A stretch of 64,000 bases of DNA. It comes from Myxococcales bacterium. GTDB lineage: Bacteria; Myxococcota_A; Polyangia; Nannocystales; Nannocystaceae. The stretch is from NCBI GenBank assembly GCA_020633335.1, contig JACKDU010000004.1:496001-560000 (forward strand), in the 5' to 3' direction. A program made the position numbers and the translations under genes. Shown here piece by piece: positions 18,575-28,097 of this stretch (within the stretch, counting starts at the first letter, position 1; each line of letters opens with the position of its first letter). The notes beneath the pieces were generated by a model. The model was not told where the DNA came from and made no database searches. It saw only the letters and a list, made by a program, of their open reading frames with translations.

Positions 18575-20968
18575 GCTTCAATGCCCTTTAGGCGGGCTGT
18601 TGGGTTGATGCGCCCCTCGGCCTCGCCCTCACCGCAGCCTGCCCCAAGGGGCTTCAATGCCCTTTAGGCGGGCTGTTGGGTTGATGCCGGGAGTTTGATT
18701 CCCAAAGAAAGGAGGTGCCCATGGCGCTTCAATGCCCTTTAGGCGGGCTGTTGGGTTGATGCGAAATCGAAGTGGGGGCCATTGGAGCCCCTCGAACGGG
18801 CTTCAATGCCCTTTAGGCGGGCTGTTGGGTTGATGCATGGAGGGGGAGGTCTGCGTGCCCTTCAAGGCAAGCGAGCTTCAATGCCCTTTAGGCGGGCTGT
18901 TGGGTTGATGCCCAACATGTCGGTCCAGCCCGAGGGACCGGCCGCCCCCTGCTTCAATGCCCTTTAGGCGGGCTGTTGGGTTGATGCCCTGGAGCTCTCA
19001 GGATGGCCCTGTGGAGTCCATGTTCTTTGCTTCAATGCCCTTTAGGCGGGCTGTTGGGTTGATGCTGCTACAGCGAGACCTCGGGTTAGACGCCGTCGAG
19101 ATCGTGCTTCAATGCCCTTTAGGCGGGCTGTTGGGTTGATGCGAGCTCGAGGATGGGGTGCTCAGCTGCTTGGCCCCCGAGCTTCAATGCCCTTTAGGCG
19201 GGCTGTTGGGTTGATGCGATTCAGGAGACGCCGACTCCGCCACCGATGGCTCGACCTCGCTTCAATGCCCTTTAGGCGGGCTGTTGGGTTGATGCTCGAT
19301 CCGGCGGAGGCCGTCACCATGGAGATCAGTTCGCTTCAATGCCCTTTAGGCGGGCTGTTGGGTTGATGCCAATGCTGACATCAAGGAGGCCGAGGAGGAG
19401 CTCGAGGCGCTTCAATGCCCTTTAGGCGGGCTGTTGGGTTGATGCTGCATCGACGACAAGTGCATGGACGTCCCCTGCCTCGTCACGCTTCAATGCCCTT
19501 TAGGCGGGCTGTTGGGTTGATGCGGCAGACGCCTCCTTTCATTGGTCTCCAGTTGCCCCCGCTTCAATGCCCTTTAGGCGGGCTGTTGGGTTGATGCAAG
19601 GGGTTCCCCAACCCCGTAAAAGGGGAGAATCGAGCTTCAATGCCCTTTAGGCGGGCTGTTGGGTTGATGCGCCTTCGGCATCATCCAGCCCAGGTTCCAC
19701 CTGGGCAAGCCTGCTTCAATGCCCTTTAGGCGGGCTGTTGGGTTGATGCAAGACAACGGTGATGTTGTCACCATCTTCCTCCAGTGGCTTCAATGCCCTT
19801 TAGGCGGGCTGTTGGGTTGATGCGCCGAGGAGCTGCCCTGCGACTTGAGCATCGAGCTCGCTTCAATGCCCTTTAGGCGGGCTGTTGGGTTGATGCATCA
19901 AGGGATATGCACGATGAAGCGCAATGCGAATCTGGCTGCTTCAATGCCCTTTAGGCGGGCTGTTGGGTTGATGCTGCGGCTTCCGAAACCTTCAGCTTGA
20001 AGAGGCCTGGCTCAGGGCTTCAATGCCCTTTAGGCGGGCTGTTGGGTTGATGCGGTATAGTCGAGAGGTAGTGGGTCGAATGGGGGGCATCCCGCTTCAA
20101 TGCCCTTTAGGCGGGCTGTTGGGTTGATGCCACCTACTGCCTCGCCGTCGGCGGGGAGGCCCAGATGCTGCTTCAATGCCCTTTAGGCGGGCTGTTGGGT
20201 TGATGCGAGAACGCCCGCGTCATCGGCGCGGAGGTCTCGACGCTCGCTTCAATGCCCTTTAGGCGGGCTGTTGGGTTGATGCGCGCAGAACACGTCCCCC
20301 ACGCCCCCCCCGGGGCTGCAGGCTTCAATGCCCTTTAGGCGGGCTGTTGGGTTGATGCCTTCAAGGGGGCCTTCGGGGAGGGGGCCAAGGAGTACGGCTT
20401 CAATGCCCTTTAGGCGGGCTGTTGGGTTGATGCCCCAAGACCGGTTCCACGACGGCGAAGTTCACCATCCGGGCTTCAATGCCCTTTAGGCGGGCTGTTG
20501 GGTTGATGCGGTGCAGGCCACCCCCCGGCTCTCGGACCGCTTCAGCCTCGCTTCAATGCCCTTTAGGCGGGCTGTTGGGTTGATGCCTGTCTCGCCGACC
20601 TGGAGTGCCAGGGCGGGGTCTGCACGCTTCAATGCCCTTTAGGCGGGCTGTTGGGTTGATGCAGATTGAGGTGGGGGGGCCCAACGGCAACTTCCCCCTC
20701 GACGCTTCAATGCCCTTTAGGCGGGCTGTTGGGTTGATGCCACCGATGGGGTGGCCCCGCCCACCTGCGGCGACGGTGCTTCAATGCCCTTTAGGCGGGC
20801 TGTTGGGTTGATGCGGGTGCAACACGGGCCGCCTCGGCGGCTCGGGCGACACCTGCTTCAATGCCCTTTAGGCGGGCTGTTGGGTTGATGCCACCGTGGG
20901 CTACGCCTACGCGGGAGGGCGGTGTGTCCTCGCTTCAATGCCCTTTAGGCGGGCTGTTGGGTTGATGC
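18575..20968 (-). CRISPR. CRISPR array, 32 repeats of 37 nt, 31 spacers
   Basis: Thirty-two 37-nt repeats (plus strand begins GCTTCAATGCCC and ends TTGGGTTGATGC) are spaced 73-79 nt apart, giving spacers of about 36-42 nt. All copies I read are identical, including both ends. On the minus strand the repeat ends ...GCCC-loop-GGGC-ATTGAAGC: a short hairpin followed by exactly 8 nt resembling the ATTGAAA(C/G) handle that Cas6 leaves on crRNAs. This suggests leftward transcription with the leader at 20969-21230. Several spacers look like gene starts (for example AAGGAGGTGCCCATGG at about 18708-18723), which fits phage or plasmid origin. Confidence 0.97.
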
Positions 20969-21230
20969 CGCACGCTGAATTCGTCCAATGATCTCACGGG
21001 CGTAGAAGCCCAGATCGCTAGCCCCCGCCAACGCGGGAACCCCGCCGGGAACTTCGCTTCGCTGGACACCGACCCGTTCGGCCTTTCCCGTGTAATTCCA
21101 GAAGGTTACGAAACCCGCTAGCGGCGGCCCGCGAACGGCGTTCCGATCGTCTAGCGAGTCGGCATCCACCTTTGAGGAGCTTGTCGCGAGGGTCATATTC
21201 GTATCGCAAGTCCACACCGAGGAGGTCCCC
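20969..21230 (-). promoter_or_regulatory. Probable CRISPR leader and divergent promoter region
   Basis: This 262-bp non-coding stretch lies between the array and the rightward 447-aa gene. Because the repeats appear to be transcribed leftward, it should hold the leader and promoter of the array, and a promoter for the gene to the right. Its right part is locally more AT-rich (TCATATTCGTATCGC at about 21194-21208). No box is certain. Confidence 0.5.
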
Positions 21231-22574
21231 GTGTCAAGCGTCAACTGCACCCCCGCGCTCCCGGAGGTCGGCTTCTACGGCGAATTGGACCCCTTCGCTG
21301 GGGGGATCTCGTCGCACCTGGTCGACCTCCCGCGGCTCCTGCGGGAGCTGACGATCTTCTTGCTGGTCAAGGACATCGTCATCCTCTCGCCGGGGAACCT
21401 GCTGGAGCATGCGCTGACGCTCACGGCGGCGGAGCGGCTGGCCCCCTTCGTGCGGGCGGGTCGGCTCACGACGACGGCGGCGGCGTCGCTGGCAAGCCCA
21501 GGCGCGATGATCGACGCGCGCGTGGGCGAGTACGTCGAGGATCTCCGCGCGGGGCGCGGGAAGAAGGTGGACCGCGCGCGCTGTGAAGAGCTCGACGCCA
21601 TCGGGGATCGCTGGCGCGCCTTGCTGCCCGGGTCGTGGTCCCTGACCCGAGACGTCCCCGCGCAGATCGCCGGCTTCGGCGAGGGGATCCTCCGCTACTG
21701 CGCGCAGGCGTCCGAGCGATCGCGCGCGACCGCTCGCTTGGGGCGAATCCTCGAGGAGAGCCTCGGCGCGGGGGCGGCCCTCGATCGCAACCTCGTGCTC
21801 GCACAGGTCGCGTCGCTCCGCAGCGGCGCCTTGCCGCCGGAGATCGCCAGGCTCCTCTTCGTCGTGCAGTCCAGCTTCTACGCGCACGGCGTCGAGAGTC
21901 ACCAGAACTGCACCCTCTATCCTGGGGCGTTCGCCCAGGTCGCCCAGCGGATTGAGGCGGAGCGGGAGGGGCTCTCGCTCCCGCGGATCGACTGGAACGC
22001 GCGTCCTGGCCAGGTCACACGGCGTCTTGGCGAGCTCGGCGTCGACCTCACGCGCCTGCTGGAGCTCCCCGTCGAGGAGCTCCTCTCGATCACGCGATCG
22101 ACGGAGTGGCTGGCGATCCGCGCGCTGCTCCGAGGAGGTGCTCCCTCGCCGGAGGTCGCCCGCGCCTGCGCTGCGCTCTTCGCCGCCCACGCGGACCCGA
22201 CGGAGGCGCTGGCGAAGCTGCCCCGCGTGCTCGGCGAGGTCGAGCCGGTCCCCGGCTTCCCCGCGCGCTGGCAGCTCGGGGTCAGCGCGACCCTCGGCGT
22301 CGCGGGCCTCTCGCCGACGATCGGCGGCGAGCCGGTGCCGCGCCTGGATGTCGCCCGTTCGAGCCTGAGCGCGGACGGGGTCGGCTCGCGCTCGCTCACG
22401 GCGACCCAGCTTCACCTCCTCACGGTGATCACGGGAGCCGGCGAGGAGGGGCTCTCCAGCCATGAGCTGGCGGTGCTCTCGACTGAGGTCGACTTCATCG
22501 ATGCGGCCGCGGAGTCCGGTCCCGCGGGGTGGCGATGGCGGAGGGGGACCGAGGGGGTCATCGTGAGCGCGTGA
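21231..22574 (+). CDS. Unknown protein between CRISPR leader and cas6
   Basis: A 447-residue protein starting at GTG with a strong ribosome site (GAGGAGG). I recognise no family. It begins SSVNCTPALPEVGFYGELDPFAGGISSHLVD in substance, is mainly helical, and has no evident nuclease, helicase, HEPN or RAMP motif. The C-terminal part (SLTATQLHLLTVITGAGEEGLSSHELA) could be a small helical domain. It sits between the array and cas6 on the same strand as cas6 (59 bases apart), so a role with the CRISPR locus is likely: a regulator, an uncharacterised effector component, or an unrelated passenger of the mobile element. Confidence 0.8.
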   Translation: MSSVNCTPALPEVGFYGELDPFAGGISSHLVDLPRLLRELTIFLLVKDIVILSPGNLLEHALTLTAAERLAPFVRAGRLTTTAAASLASPGAMIDARVGEYVEDLRAGRGKKVDRARCEELDAIGDRWRALLPGSWSLTRDVPAQIAGFGEGILRYCAQASERSRATARLGRILEESLGAGAALDRNLVLAQVASLRSGALPPEIARLLFVVQSSFYAHGVESHQNCTLYPGAFAQVAQRIEAEREGLSLPRIDWNARPGQVTRRLGELGVDLTRLLELPVEELLSITRSTEWLAIRALLRGGAPSPEVARACAALFAAHADPTEALAKLPRVLGEVEPVPGFPARWQLGVSATLGVAGLSPTIGGEPVPRLDVARSSLSADGVGSRSLTATQLHLLTVITGAGEEGLSSHELAVLSTEVDFIDAAAESGPAGWRWRRGTEGVIVSA

Positions 22575-22633
22575 TGTTGATCATGCTGCCCTGTCGCAAG
22601 CGGGGCTGACATGGGATCTGGGGCTCCGCTACG

Positions 22634-23632
22634 GTGCCTCGCGTGCATTTCCTGTTCACGGACTTCGCGGCGACCTTTCGGGTAGATGAGCCATTCTGGC
22701 TGCCCTTTCCTCACTACAGCGGAAGCATGCTTCGCGGCGTGCTTGGGTGGGCGCTGGGGGAGGTCGCCTGCGAGCGCAAGAATGAGGGGGGGTGTGCCTC
22801 AGCGTGTAGGTCGCCGGGCTCCTGCACCTACGGGATGCTCTACGAGGACCCCCCCGTGCCTCCGGGGCTCGAGAACACCAGGATCGGCAAGAATCCTCCG
22901 AAGCGGATGATCCTGCTGGTCCCGGAGCTCGGACGAGGAGACTTCGCCCGACGCGACTTCTTCACCTGCGGCCTTCGCGTGCTGGGTCGGCTCGGCGCCG
23001 ACGACGAGGCTCGGATCAGGATGGCCTTCGAGCGAATCGGCGAGATGGAGGTCGGCAAGAGCGGCGGGCGTGTGCGTGTGGAGCATTTTCGGCGGGTCGG
23101 GCCGATGAATCAGCGCACTTGCATCCCGCGCTTCGATCCTCCGCCGCGCTTCGCCACGATCACCTTCGTGACGCCGGCGTGGATCGAGAGGACGGAGGAG
23201 CGGGATGACGGGAAGAAGGTGAAGCATCTCCAGGAGAAGCCGAGCATCCTGGAGCTCTTCAACGCATTTAGCTCACGCCTGACGTCGGTCTGCACGCTCT
23301 TCGGCGAGTACGCGGCGGTGGGTGATCAGGATCGCTATGAGCGTATCAAGGAGCGCCTCGAGGGGCGCCCGGAGGAGATCGCGGTGGAGTCGGAACTTCG
23401 ACCGCTCCGCTGGAATCGCGACGCGGACGCCCGCGGACAGACACACAAGCTGAAGGGAGTGCTCGGCGAGGTTCGACTTGAGGGCGATCTCGGCCCTCTC
23501 GCCGACTACCTCTACCTCGCCCAGTACGCCCACGTCGGCAGGCAAGCGGCCTTCGGGCTGGGTCGCGTTCAGGTGACGTTCGGAGCGAGCGGTGGCGATC
23601 CGGATCTGCGCCCGGCAGGGATCGACGCATGA
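22634..23632 (+). CDS. cas6: CRISPR pre-crRNA endoribonuclease Cas6
   Basis: A 332-residue Cas6 of the RAMP superfamily, which cuts repeat RNA to make crRNAs. Early residues SGSMLRGVLGWALGEVAC and the cysteine set C46, C54, C58, C64 (with CTYGMLYEDP) match the Cas6 subfamily that carries a Cys motif before a (Y/L)xxLFExP-like segment. The C-terminal AHVGRQAAFGLGRVQV is the glycine-rich RAMP loop. His27 (PHYSG) is a candidate catalytic residue. The hairpin plus 8-nt tail in the repeat fits its action. No cas1, cas2, cas7, cas5, cas10 or cas3 gene is present in this window. Confidence 0.9.
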   Translation: MPRVHFLFTDFAATFRVDEPFWLPFPHYSGSMLRGVLGWALGEVACERKNEGGCASACRSPGSCTYGMLYEDPPVPPGLENTRIGKNPPKRMILLVPELGRGDFARRDFFTCGLRVLGRLGADDEARIRMAFERIGEMEVGKSGGRVRVEHFRRVGPMNQRTCIPRFDPPPRFATITFVTPAWIERTEERDDGKKVKHLQEKPSILELFNAFSSRLTSVCTLFGEYAAVGDQDRYERIKERLEGRPEEIAVESELRPLRWNRDADARGQTHKLKGVLGEVRLEGDLGPLADYLYLAQYAHVGRQAAFGLGRVQVTFGASGGDPDLRPAGIDA

Positions 23633-24090
23633 GCCTCATGGTGATCCCTGCCGGGGGATCCTGGTCATCTTCTGCGATGAGCTTGTCAGCGGTAGCGATT
23701 GACTCACGCCGGAGTCTGGGCCTGTGAGCCCCCGCGCACGATACCATGAACGTGGATGACGGTGGCGCAGGAGGCGCCGTAGACCGAGGGTCAAGGGGGA
23801 GCACCGAGTTTAGTCGGGCGCCGGCGAGGTTCGATCCCTCGGATCTTCGGCAGAGCGCCGTGTGCGCATGTTCTGCGGGTTTGCTCAGATTCCGAGTTGT
23901 AGCGTAGCGAGGCGATTTCGGGCATCTACCCGAGCGGCCGGGTCCACCGGTTCAGCTCGACCCGACACAGCAGGGAGATCTCTTGTCCGCGCCGTCGTCG
24001 GCGATTTGTCCACTATTCAGGACAGTCGTTGGCCGCCCGATTCCGCGGCGTTGGTGATAGCCTCCCAATCGCCCTACCAACGGAGGATCC
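23633..24090. other. Gap between cas6 and next gene
   Basis: I see no convincing gene in these 458 bases. They contain the inverted pair GATCCCTGCCGGGGGATC near 23642 and a T-arm-like piece (CGAGG-TTCGATC-CCTCG at 23825-23841) without the rest of a tRNA. It may include the end of the CRISPR-bearing segment, but no direct repeat of the left junction was seen. Confidence 0.4.
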
Positions 24091-24747
24091 ATGGATGGAC
24101 CACGATCGAGAGGCGCTCTTGTTGCGGCCCTCGTCCTCGCGCTCGGCGGCAGCGCATCAAGCGCGCACGCCGCGGGCGTCTCAAACGCCGGTGTCGTCGC
24201 GTTCGCAGCCAAGAATGGCGCACCCAAGCAGTCTCAATCCCAGAAGAACAAGAAGGAGCAGGATGCTGCGAAGCCCGCCGTCGAGGCTGAGGGCGCGGCA
24301 GAGGCGACACCTCCGCCCCCGCCGCCCCCACCTCCGCCCGCTCTTGTTGGTCTCGAGAGCCCGAAGAGCCCGAAGAAGCCGGTGAGCAAGTGCATGTACG
24401 CCGAGCACGAGCAGATCGTTCGGGCCCGAGTGATGGCAGACGCGGGCTGGGGCGTCTTCGCGGCCAGCTACCTGGCCAGCGCGATCACCGGTCTCCTGGT
24501 CGACGGACGCTACTTCGTGCCGATCGTCGGCCCCTACATCGCTATCCCCGATAGTCTCTCCGGCGAGGGGGTGATCCTCGGCCTGACCCTCGGGACCCTC
24601 CAGCTGGTCAGTTTGCCAATAGCGATCACCGGAACCGTCCGCAAGCGAATCCTGAGCAAGCGCCTCTACGGTGACGACCGTGGAACGAAGCAGGCGGGCC
24701 GACGCGATCTCCGCTGGAGCCCCACGGGCCTGACCCTGCGGTTCTAG
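24091..24747 (+). CDS. Exported membrane protein of unknown function
   Basis: A 218-residue protein with a signal peptide (ALVAALVLALGGSASSAHAA), a Lys/Gln/Ala-rich stretch, a run of prolines at about residues 72-83 and two or three membrane segments (GWGVFAASYLASAITGLL, GVILGLTLGTLQLVSLPIAI). The ending WSPTGLTLRF resembles the closing strand found in several myxobacterial exported proteins next to kinases. No enzymatic motif. GGAGG precedes the ATG. Role unknown; envelope localisation is inferred from the signal and membrane segments. Confidence 0.75.
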   Translation: MDGPRSRGALVAALVLALGGSASSAHAAGVSNAGVVAFAAKNGAPKQSQSQKNKKEQDAAKPAVEAEGAAEATPPPPPPPPPPALVGLESPKSPKKPVSKCMYAEHEQIVRARVMADAGWGVFAASYLASAITGLLVDGRYFVPIVGPYIAIPDSLSGEGVILGLTLGTLQLVSLPIAITGTVRKRILSKRLYGDDRGTKQAGRRDLRWSPTGLTLRF

Positions 24748-24786
24748 ACAGGCCCGCCCGATGCGACTGATCCGCCATGGTGTGAC

Positions 24787-25251
24787 ATGGCGAATCGGTC
24801 GACTCGTCGGCATGCTGAACGAGCCGTCGATGGCACGTGCCGCCCGCTGAAGGCGTCCGGAACCCCCTGCCTGAGCAGCGGTGAGTGCCAGAGCTACTAC
24901 TGCGACGACGGAGCTGCGCGACCGACAGCGACACAACCACCGAGACGACCGCCGCCCCCGGCTACTGCGGCGACGGCATGATCGATGACGACGAGGCTTG
25001 CTACGACGGCCCCAGCAACGCCGACAACGCCCCCTGCACGTCGACCGCCACGTCCTCGACGGCGTCGAGGAGTGCGACAACGGCCTCAACAACGTCGACT
25101 CCAACCCTGCACCTCCGCCTGCACCATCAACATCTGCGGCGACGGCCACGTCCTCACGAACATCGAGGAGTGCGACGACGGCCCAGGGCCGCCCGGTCGG
25201 AGGGCGACCATCTTGAGTTCTTCCTCCAAGAGGACGCCGGACACCAGCTAG
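24787..25251 (+). pseudogene. Decayed myxobacterial cysteine-rich repeat gene
   Basis: Pieces of a cysteine-rich surface protein appear in different frames: CLSSGECQSYYCDDG near 24868, then GYCGDGMIDDDEACYDG near 24960, VEECDNGLNNVDSN near 25060 and TINICGDGHVLTNIEECDDG near 25125. These are units of the DUF4215-like (CGDG ... EECDDGN) repeats common in Myxococcota. At least three frameshifts separate them, so no single intact product is made. It may be a remnant of a long repeat protein. Confidence 0.7.
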
Positions 25252-25322
25252 GCGGTCAGGGGCCACCGCTGGCGGCAATTGCGCGCTTGCTCCCCCTTGC
25301 TGCCGCGGGCGATCGTGCGGTC

Positions 25323-26468
25323 GTGAGGCTGCTTCGGCCAGGGATTTGGGCCATCGCGCTGCTGGCCTGCCAGCCGACGGGGACGAGCTCGTTCACGAGC
25401 ACTCCGTCGACGTCGGACCTGGGGTCGACCAGCGAGGCCGTCGGCTCGTCGACGACCGGCAGCGCCAGCGGCACCTCATCGGCCGCAGGGAGCACCTCGA
25501 CCACCGGCACGCCGACGACCGGCGAGGACTCCGCCTCGACCGCGTCGTCGGGCCCGATCTTCGACATGGGCGTCAAGGACATCGGCGACGCCAAGCCCGA
25601 GGGCTGCAAGGGGAAGATCGACTTCCTCTTCGTGGTCTCCCGAGGCCACGACATGAAGAACGAGCAGGGGAAGCTGATCGCGGCCTTCCCGAAGTTCATG
25701 GAGACGATCGAGGCGAAGTTCGCGGACTTCGACTTCCACATCATGGTGGTCGACGGCGATCCGGGGTGGGGACTCGACACCTGCACCGACGACTGCCCGC
25801 TGCTCCAGTCCACGGTCGGCGATGGGACGTGTTCGGTCGGGAGCTGCCCGAATTGCCAACCCCCGATCAAGGTCGGGGATCCATGCTGCGGCGTGCCTGA
25901 CTACCCCTGCGAGTACCTTGACGTGCTCACGGTGTGCGACGAGACCTTCGGCGCGGGCAACGTCTTCGCCGCCGGCGGGGGGGCATCGAACAAGCCCTGC
26001 AAGATGCCCGCGGCGGGTCGGCGATACCTCGTCACCGGCGACCCTGGGATCCCGGAGACCTTCGCGTGCATGGCGCAGGTCGGGATCAGCGGTCACGGTG
26101 CCATCGGTGAAGCGATGACCTGGGCGCTCTACCCGGAGATCAACGCGCCCGGCGGCTGCAACGCGGGCTTCCTCCGCAAGGACGCGCTGCTCATGGTCAC
26201 CTTCATCGGCGGCCTGGACTACGACTCCGCGGGGGATCCCGCTTCGTGGGCGGGGACCGTGCTCGGAGTGAAGGGCGACCCGGAGGCGGTCGTGTTCCTG
26301 GAGATCTTGGACCCGGAGTGCTCGATGCCAGAGGACCGGATCTGCGAGTTCGTCAAGATGTTCCCCTACCACACGGTCGGGAGCTATTTGGCCGCCGACT
26401 ACGCGCCGATCTTCGACGAGGCGACGGACCTCGTGGCGACCGCGTGCGCCGAGTACGTGCCGCAGTAG
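25323..26468 (+). CDS. Lipoprotein with degenerate von Willebrand A-like domain
   Basis: A 381-residue lipoprotein starting at GTG (RLLRPGIWAIALLAC gives the signal and lipobox ALLAC), followed by a Ser/Thr/Gly linker to about residue 80 and a domain beginning KIDFLFVVSRGHDMKNEQGKL. In related myxobacterial proteins this position reads as a VWA metal site of the DxSxS type (FVVDNSGSM-like). Here it is SRGHD, so metal binding is probably lost or changed. Many paired cysteines (CTDDCPLLQ, CPNCQPP, CCGVPDYPC) suggest an extracytoplasmic disulfide-bonded domain. The start was chosen because the long upstream frame runs through the decayed gene. Confidence 0.75.
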   Translation: MRLLRPGIWAIALLACQPTGTSSFTSTPSTSDLGSTSEAVGSSTTGSASGTSSAAGSTSTTGTPTTGEDSASTASSGPIFDMGVKDIGDAKPEGCKGKIDFLFVVSRGHDMKNEQGKLIAAFPKFMETIEAKFADFDFHIMVVDGDPGWGLDTCTDDCPLLQSTVGDGTCSVGSCPNCQPPIKVGDPCCGVPDYPCEYLDVLTVCDETFGAGNVFAAGGGASNKPCKMPAAGRRYLVTGDPGIPETFACMAQVGISGHGAIGEAMTWALYPEINAPGGCNAGFLRKDALLMVTFIGGLDYDSAGDPASWAGTVLGVKGDPEAVVFLEILDPECSMPEDRICEFVKMFPYHTVGSYLAADYAPIFDEATDLVATACAEYVPQ

Positions 26469-26469
26469 C

Positions 26470-28095
26470 TCAGCCGGCGATCTGGGCCACGGCTGGATAG
26501 CCGCTCGCGCCGAAGCCCGCCGCCCAGATCTCCCCGAAGGTCCCGATGACGAGCGTCTGGGCCAGGTGGACGAGGTCGGCGTCGGCGCGGGTGTAGGTCC
26601 AGAGCGGCGCGACCTGCTCGCCGGGGGCGTAGGCCCGCACCATGAAGGCATCCTCGCTCCCCTGTGACCCTCCGGACGCGAGGACCGCGTAGCCGGCGGG
26701 GCTCCAGACGAGATCGCGGGCCGCGTAGCCCTTGTTCGGCCAGGCGCCGATGTCGGCGTGCCACACCAGCCCGTCGGCGTCGTGGATCTGCAGCATGCCC
26801 ATGGGATCGCAGTCGTCGGCGCAGCGGTAGCCTGCGGTGAGGACCTGCCCCTGGTCGTCGACGGCGACCGCTGTCGCCCCGCTCTGCGCGCCGAGGCCTA
26901 TGGACGCTACGAGCCAGCGTTCCTCCTGTGTGAGCTGGTTGTAGCGCAGGATGAAGTGGCGGTTGCGCGCCTTCTCAAGCTGGCCTTCGTGCTTCCCCAA
27001 GGCATCCCCGACCAACACGAGTTCATCCCCAGCGAAGATGCAGTCGCGGACCGTCTCCCCGGACCAGTGACCGTACATTCCGACCTGGTAGTCGAAGATC
27101 TTGGGGGGCGCAGGGAGGTCGGGCGCGTAGATCCACGCGGCTGCATCCTTCTCGTCGAAGTCCCCGGACGGCACACTCCCGCAGACCGCGACCCTCTCGC
27201 CATCGAGAGCCAGGGCGACGGCCTCCTCGCCCGGATTGCCGATCCGGAGGTTCTTGGTCGCGTCGCCCCAGGCCGGCAGCTTGCCGAGCCACCAGCGGGC
27301 GACGCCGTTGTCATGGCGGAGGAGCAGGAGGTAGATCGTCCCGTCGTCCGCGACCTTGAGGTCCATGGCTGTGCAGGTCTGGTCGCCGAGCACCGGGACG
27401 ACGTCCGCGTCCCACCATGCGCCGGACTTGTCGCGGCGCCGGAGGTAGCATTGCGGCTCGTCGTTGATGTAGACGGTCCCGAGCTCGATCACGTCGCCGC
27501 CCGGGAGGAGCCCCAAGGCGGAGACAAAGCCGGCTCCGATCAAGTCGCCGGTCTCCCAGAGGCCCTCGCTCCCCGCCTTCGGTAGGCTGATCGTGTAGGT
27601 GGCCTCGACGGGCTCGCCCTCCTGGTCTTCGCGCCAGGGGGTCAGCGTGACCGGGTGCTCGCCGTTGTCGAGGCCCGTCCGCGCGGCGAGCTCGCCGACG
27701 AAGATCCCCGGGCCGGCGTCGACCAGCTCGATGAGCTCGCCGCTCTCGAGCTCGAGCCGCACACCGTCCGCGTCCTCGGCGTCGACCTCGATCGTGATCG
27801 GGCCGTTGTGGAGGATCGGCTTGGGAGAGATCTCCACGTCGATGATCGACGGCGGCCCGGCCGGTGGGCTCCCGCTCGTGCCGGTCGACTCCGGCTCGCC
27901 GGTCGTCGCGGTCGAGGTGGTCGCATCGTCTGACGTTGCGTTCGGTGACCCTGGCAAGGGCGACCCGCCCGGCTCCGAGGTGCTCCCGTCGGCCTCGGAG
28001 TCGGTGGCGATCTCGTAGTCCCCGAAGCCGGCGACAGCCAGCGGCGAGCAGGCCGTCAGGAGGAGCAGGGCGAGCGGGAACGTCGAGCATCGCAT
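26470..28095 (-). CDS. Lipoprotein with beta-propeller-like repeats
   Basis: A 541-residue protein with a lipoprotein signal (MRCSTFPLALLLLTAC), a Ser/Thr/Gly linker, an Ig-like segment (about residues 90-160: PSIIDVEISPKPILHNGPITIEV in substance) and a C-terminal region of repeated short strands (AAWIYAPD, VAVDDQGQVLTAGYRC, GEIWAAGFGASGYP) that look like propeller blades of the kind in myxobacterial surface lipoproteins. It converges on the VWA-like gene, with only one base between stops. The true ATG is the one that opens the signal peptide; upstream frame is shadow. Function unknown. Confidence 0.75.
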   Translation of the reverse strand: MRCSTFPLALLLLTACSPLAVAGFGDYEIATDSEADGSTSEPGGSPLPGSPNATSDDATTSTATTGEPESTGTSGSPPAGPPSIIDVEISPKPILHNGPITIEVDAEDADGVRLELESGELIELVDAGPGIFVGELAARTGLDNGEHPVTLTPWREDQEGEPVEATYTISLPKAGSEGLWETGDLIGAGFVSALGLLPGGDVIELGTVYINDEPQCYLRRRDKSGAWWDADVVPVLGDQTCTAMDLKVADDGTIYLLLLRHDNGVARWWLGKLPAWGDATKNLRIGNPGEEAVALALDGERVAVCGSVPSGDFDEKDAAAWIYAPDLPAPPKIFDYQVGMYGHWSGETVRDCIFAGDELVLVGDALGKHEGQLEKARNRHFILRYNQLTQEERWLVASIGLGAQSGATAVAVDDQGQVLTAGYRCADDCDPMGMLQIHDADGLVWHADIGAWPNKGYAARDLVWSPAGYAVLASGGSQGSEDAFMVRAYAPGEQVAPLWTYTRADADLVHLAQTLVIGTFGEIWAAGFGASGYPAVAQIAG

Positions 28096-28097
28096 CG

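Noticed and set aside
18957..20811. Reading frames made of repeated MPFRRAVGLM units
   Set aside because: They are the CRISPR repeat read as protein; spacing and identity show an array, not a gene.
23825..23841. tRNA T-arm-like sequence CGAGG-TTCGATC-CCTCG
   Set aside because: No matching acceptor, D or anticodon arm could be built upstream, so it is not called as a tRNA; a tRNA fragment used as an attachment site cannot be excluded.
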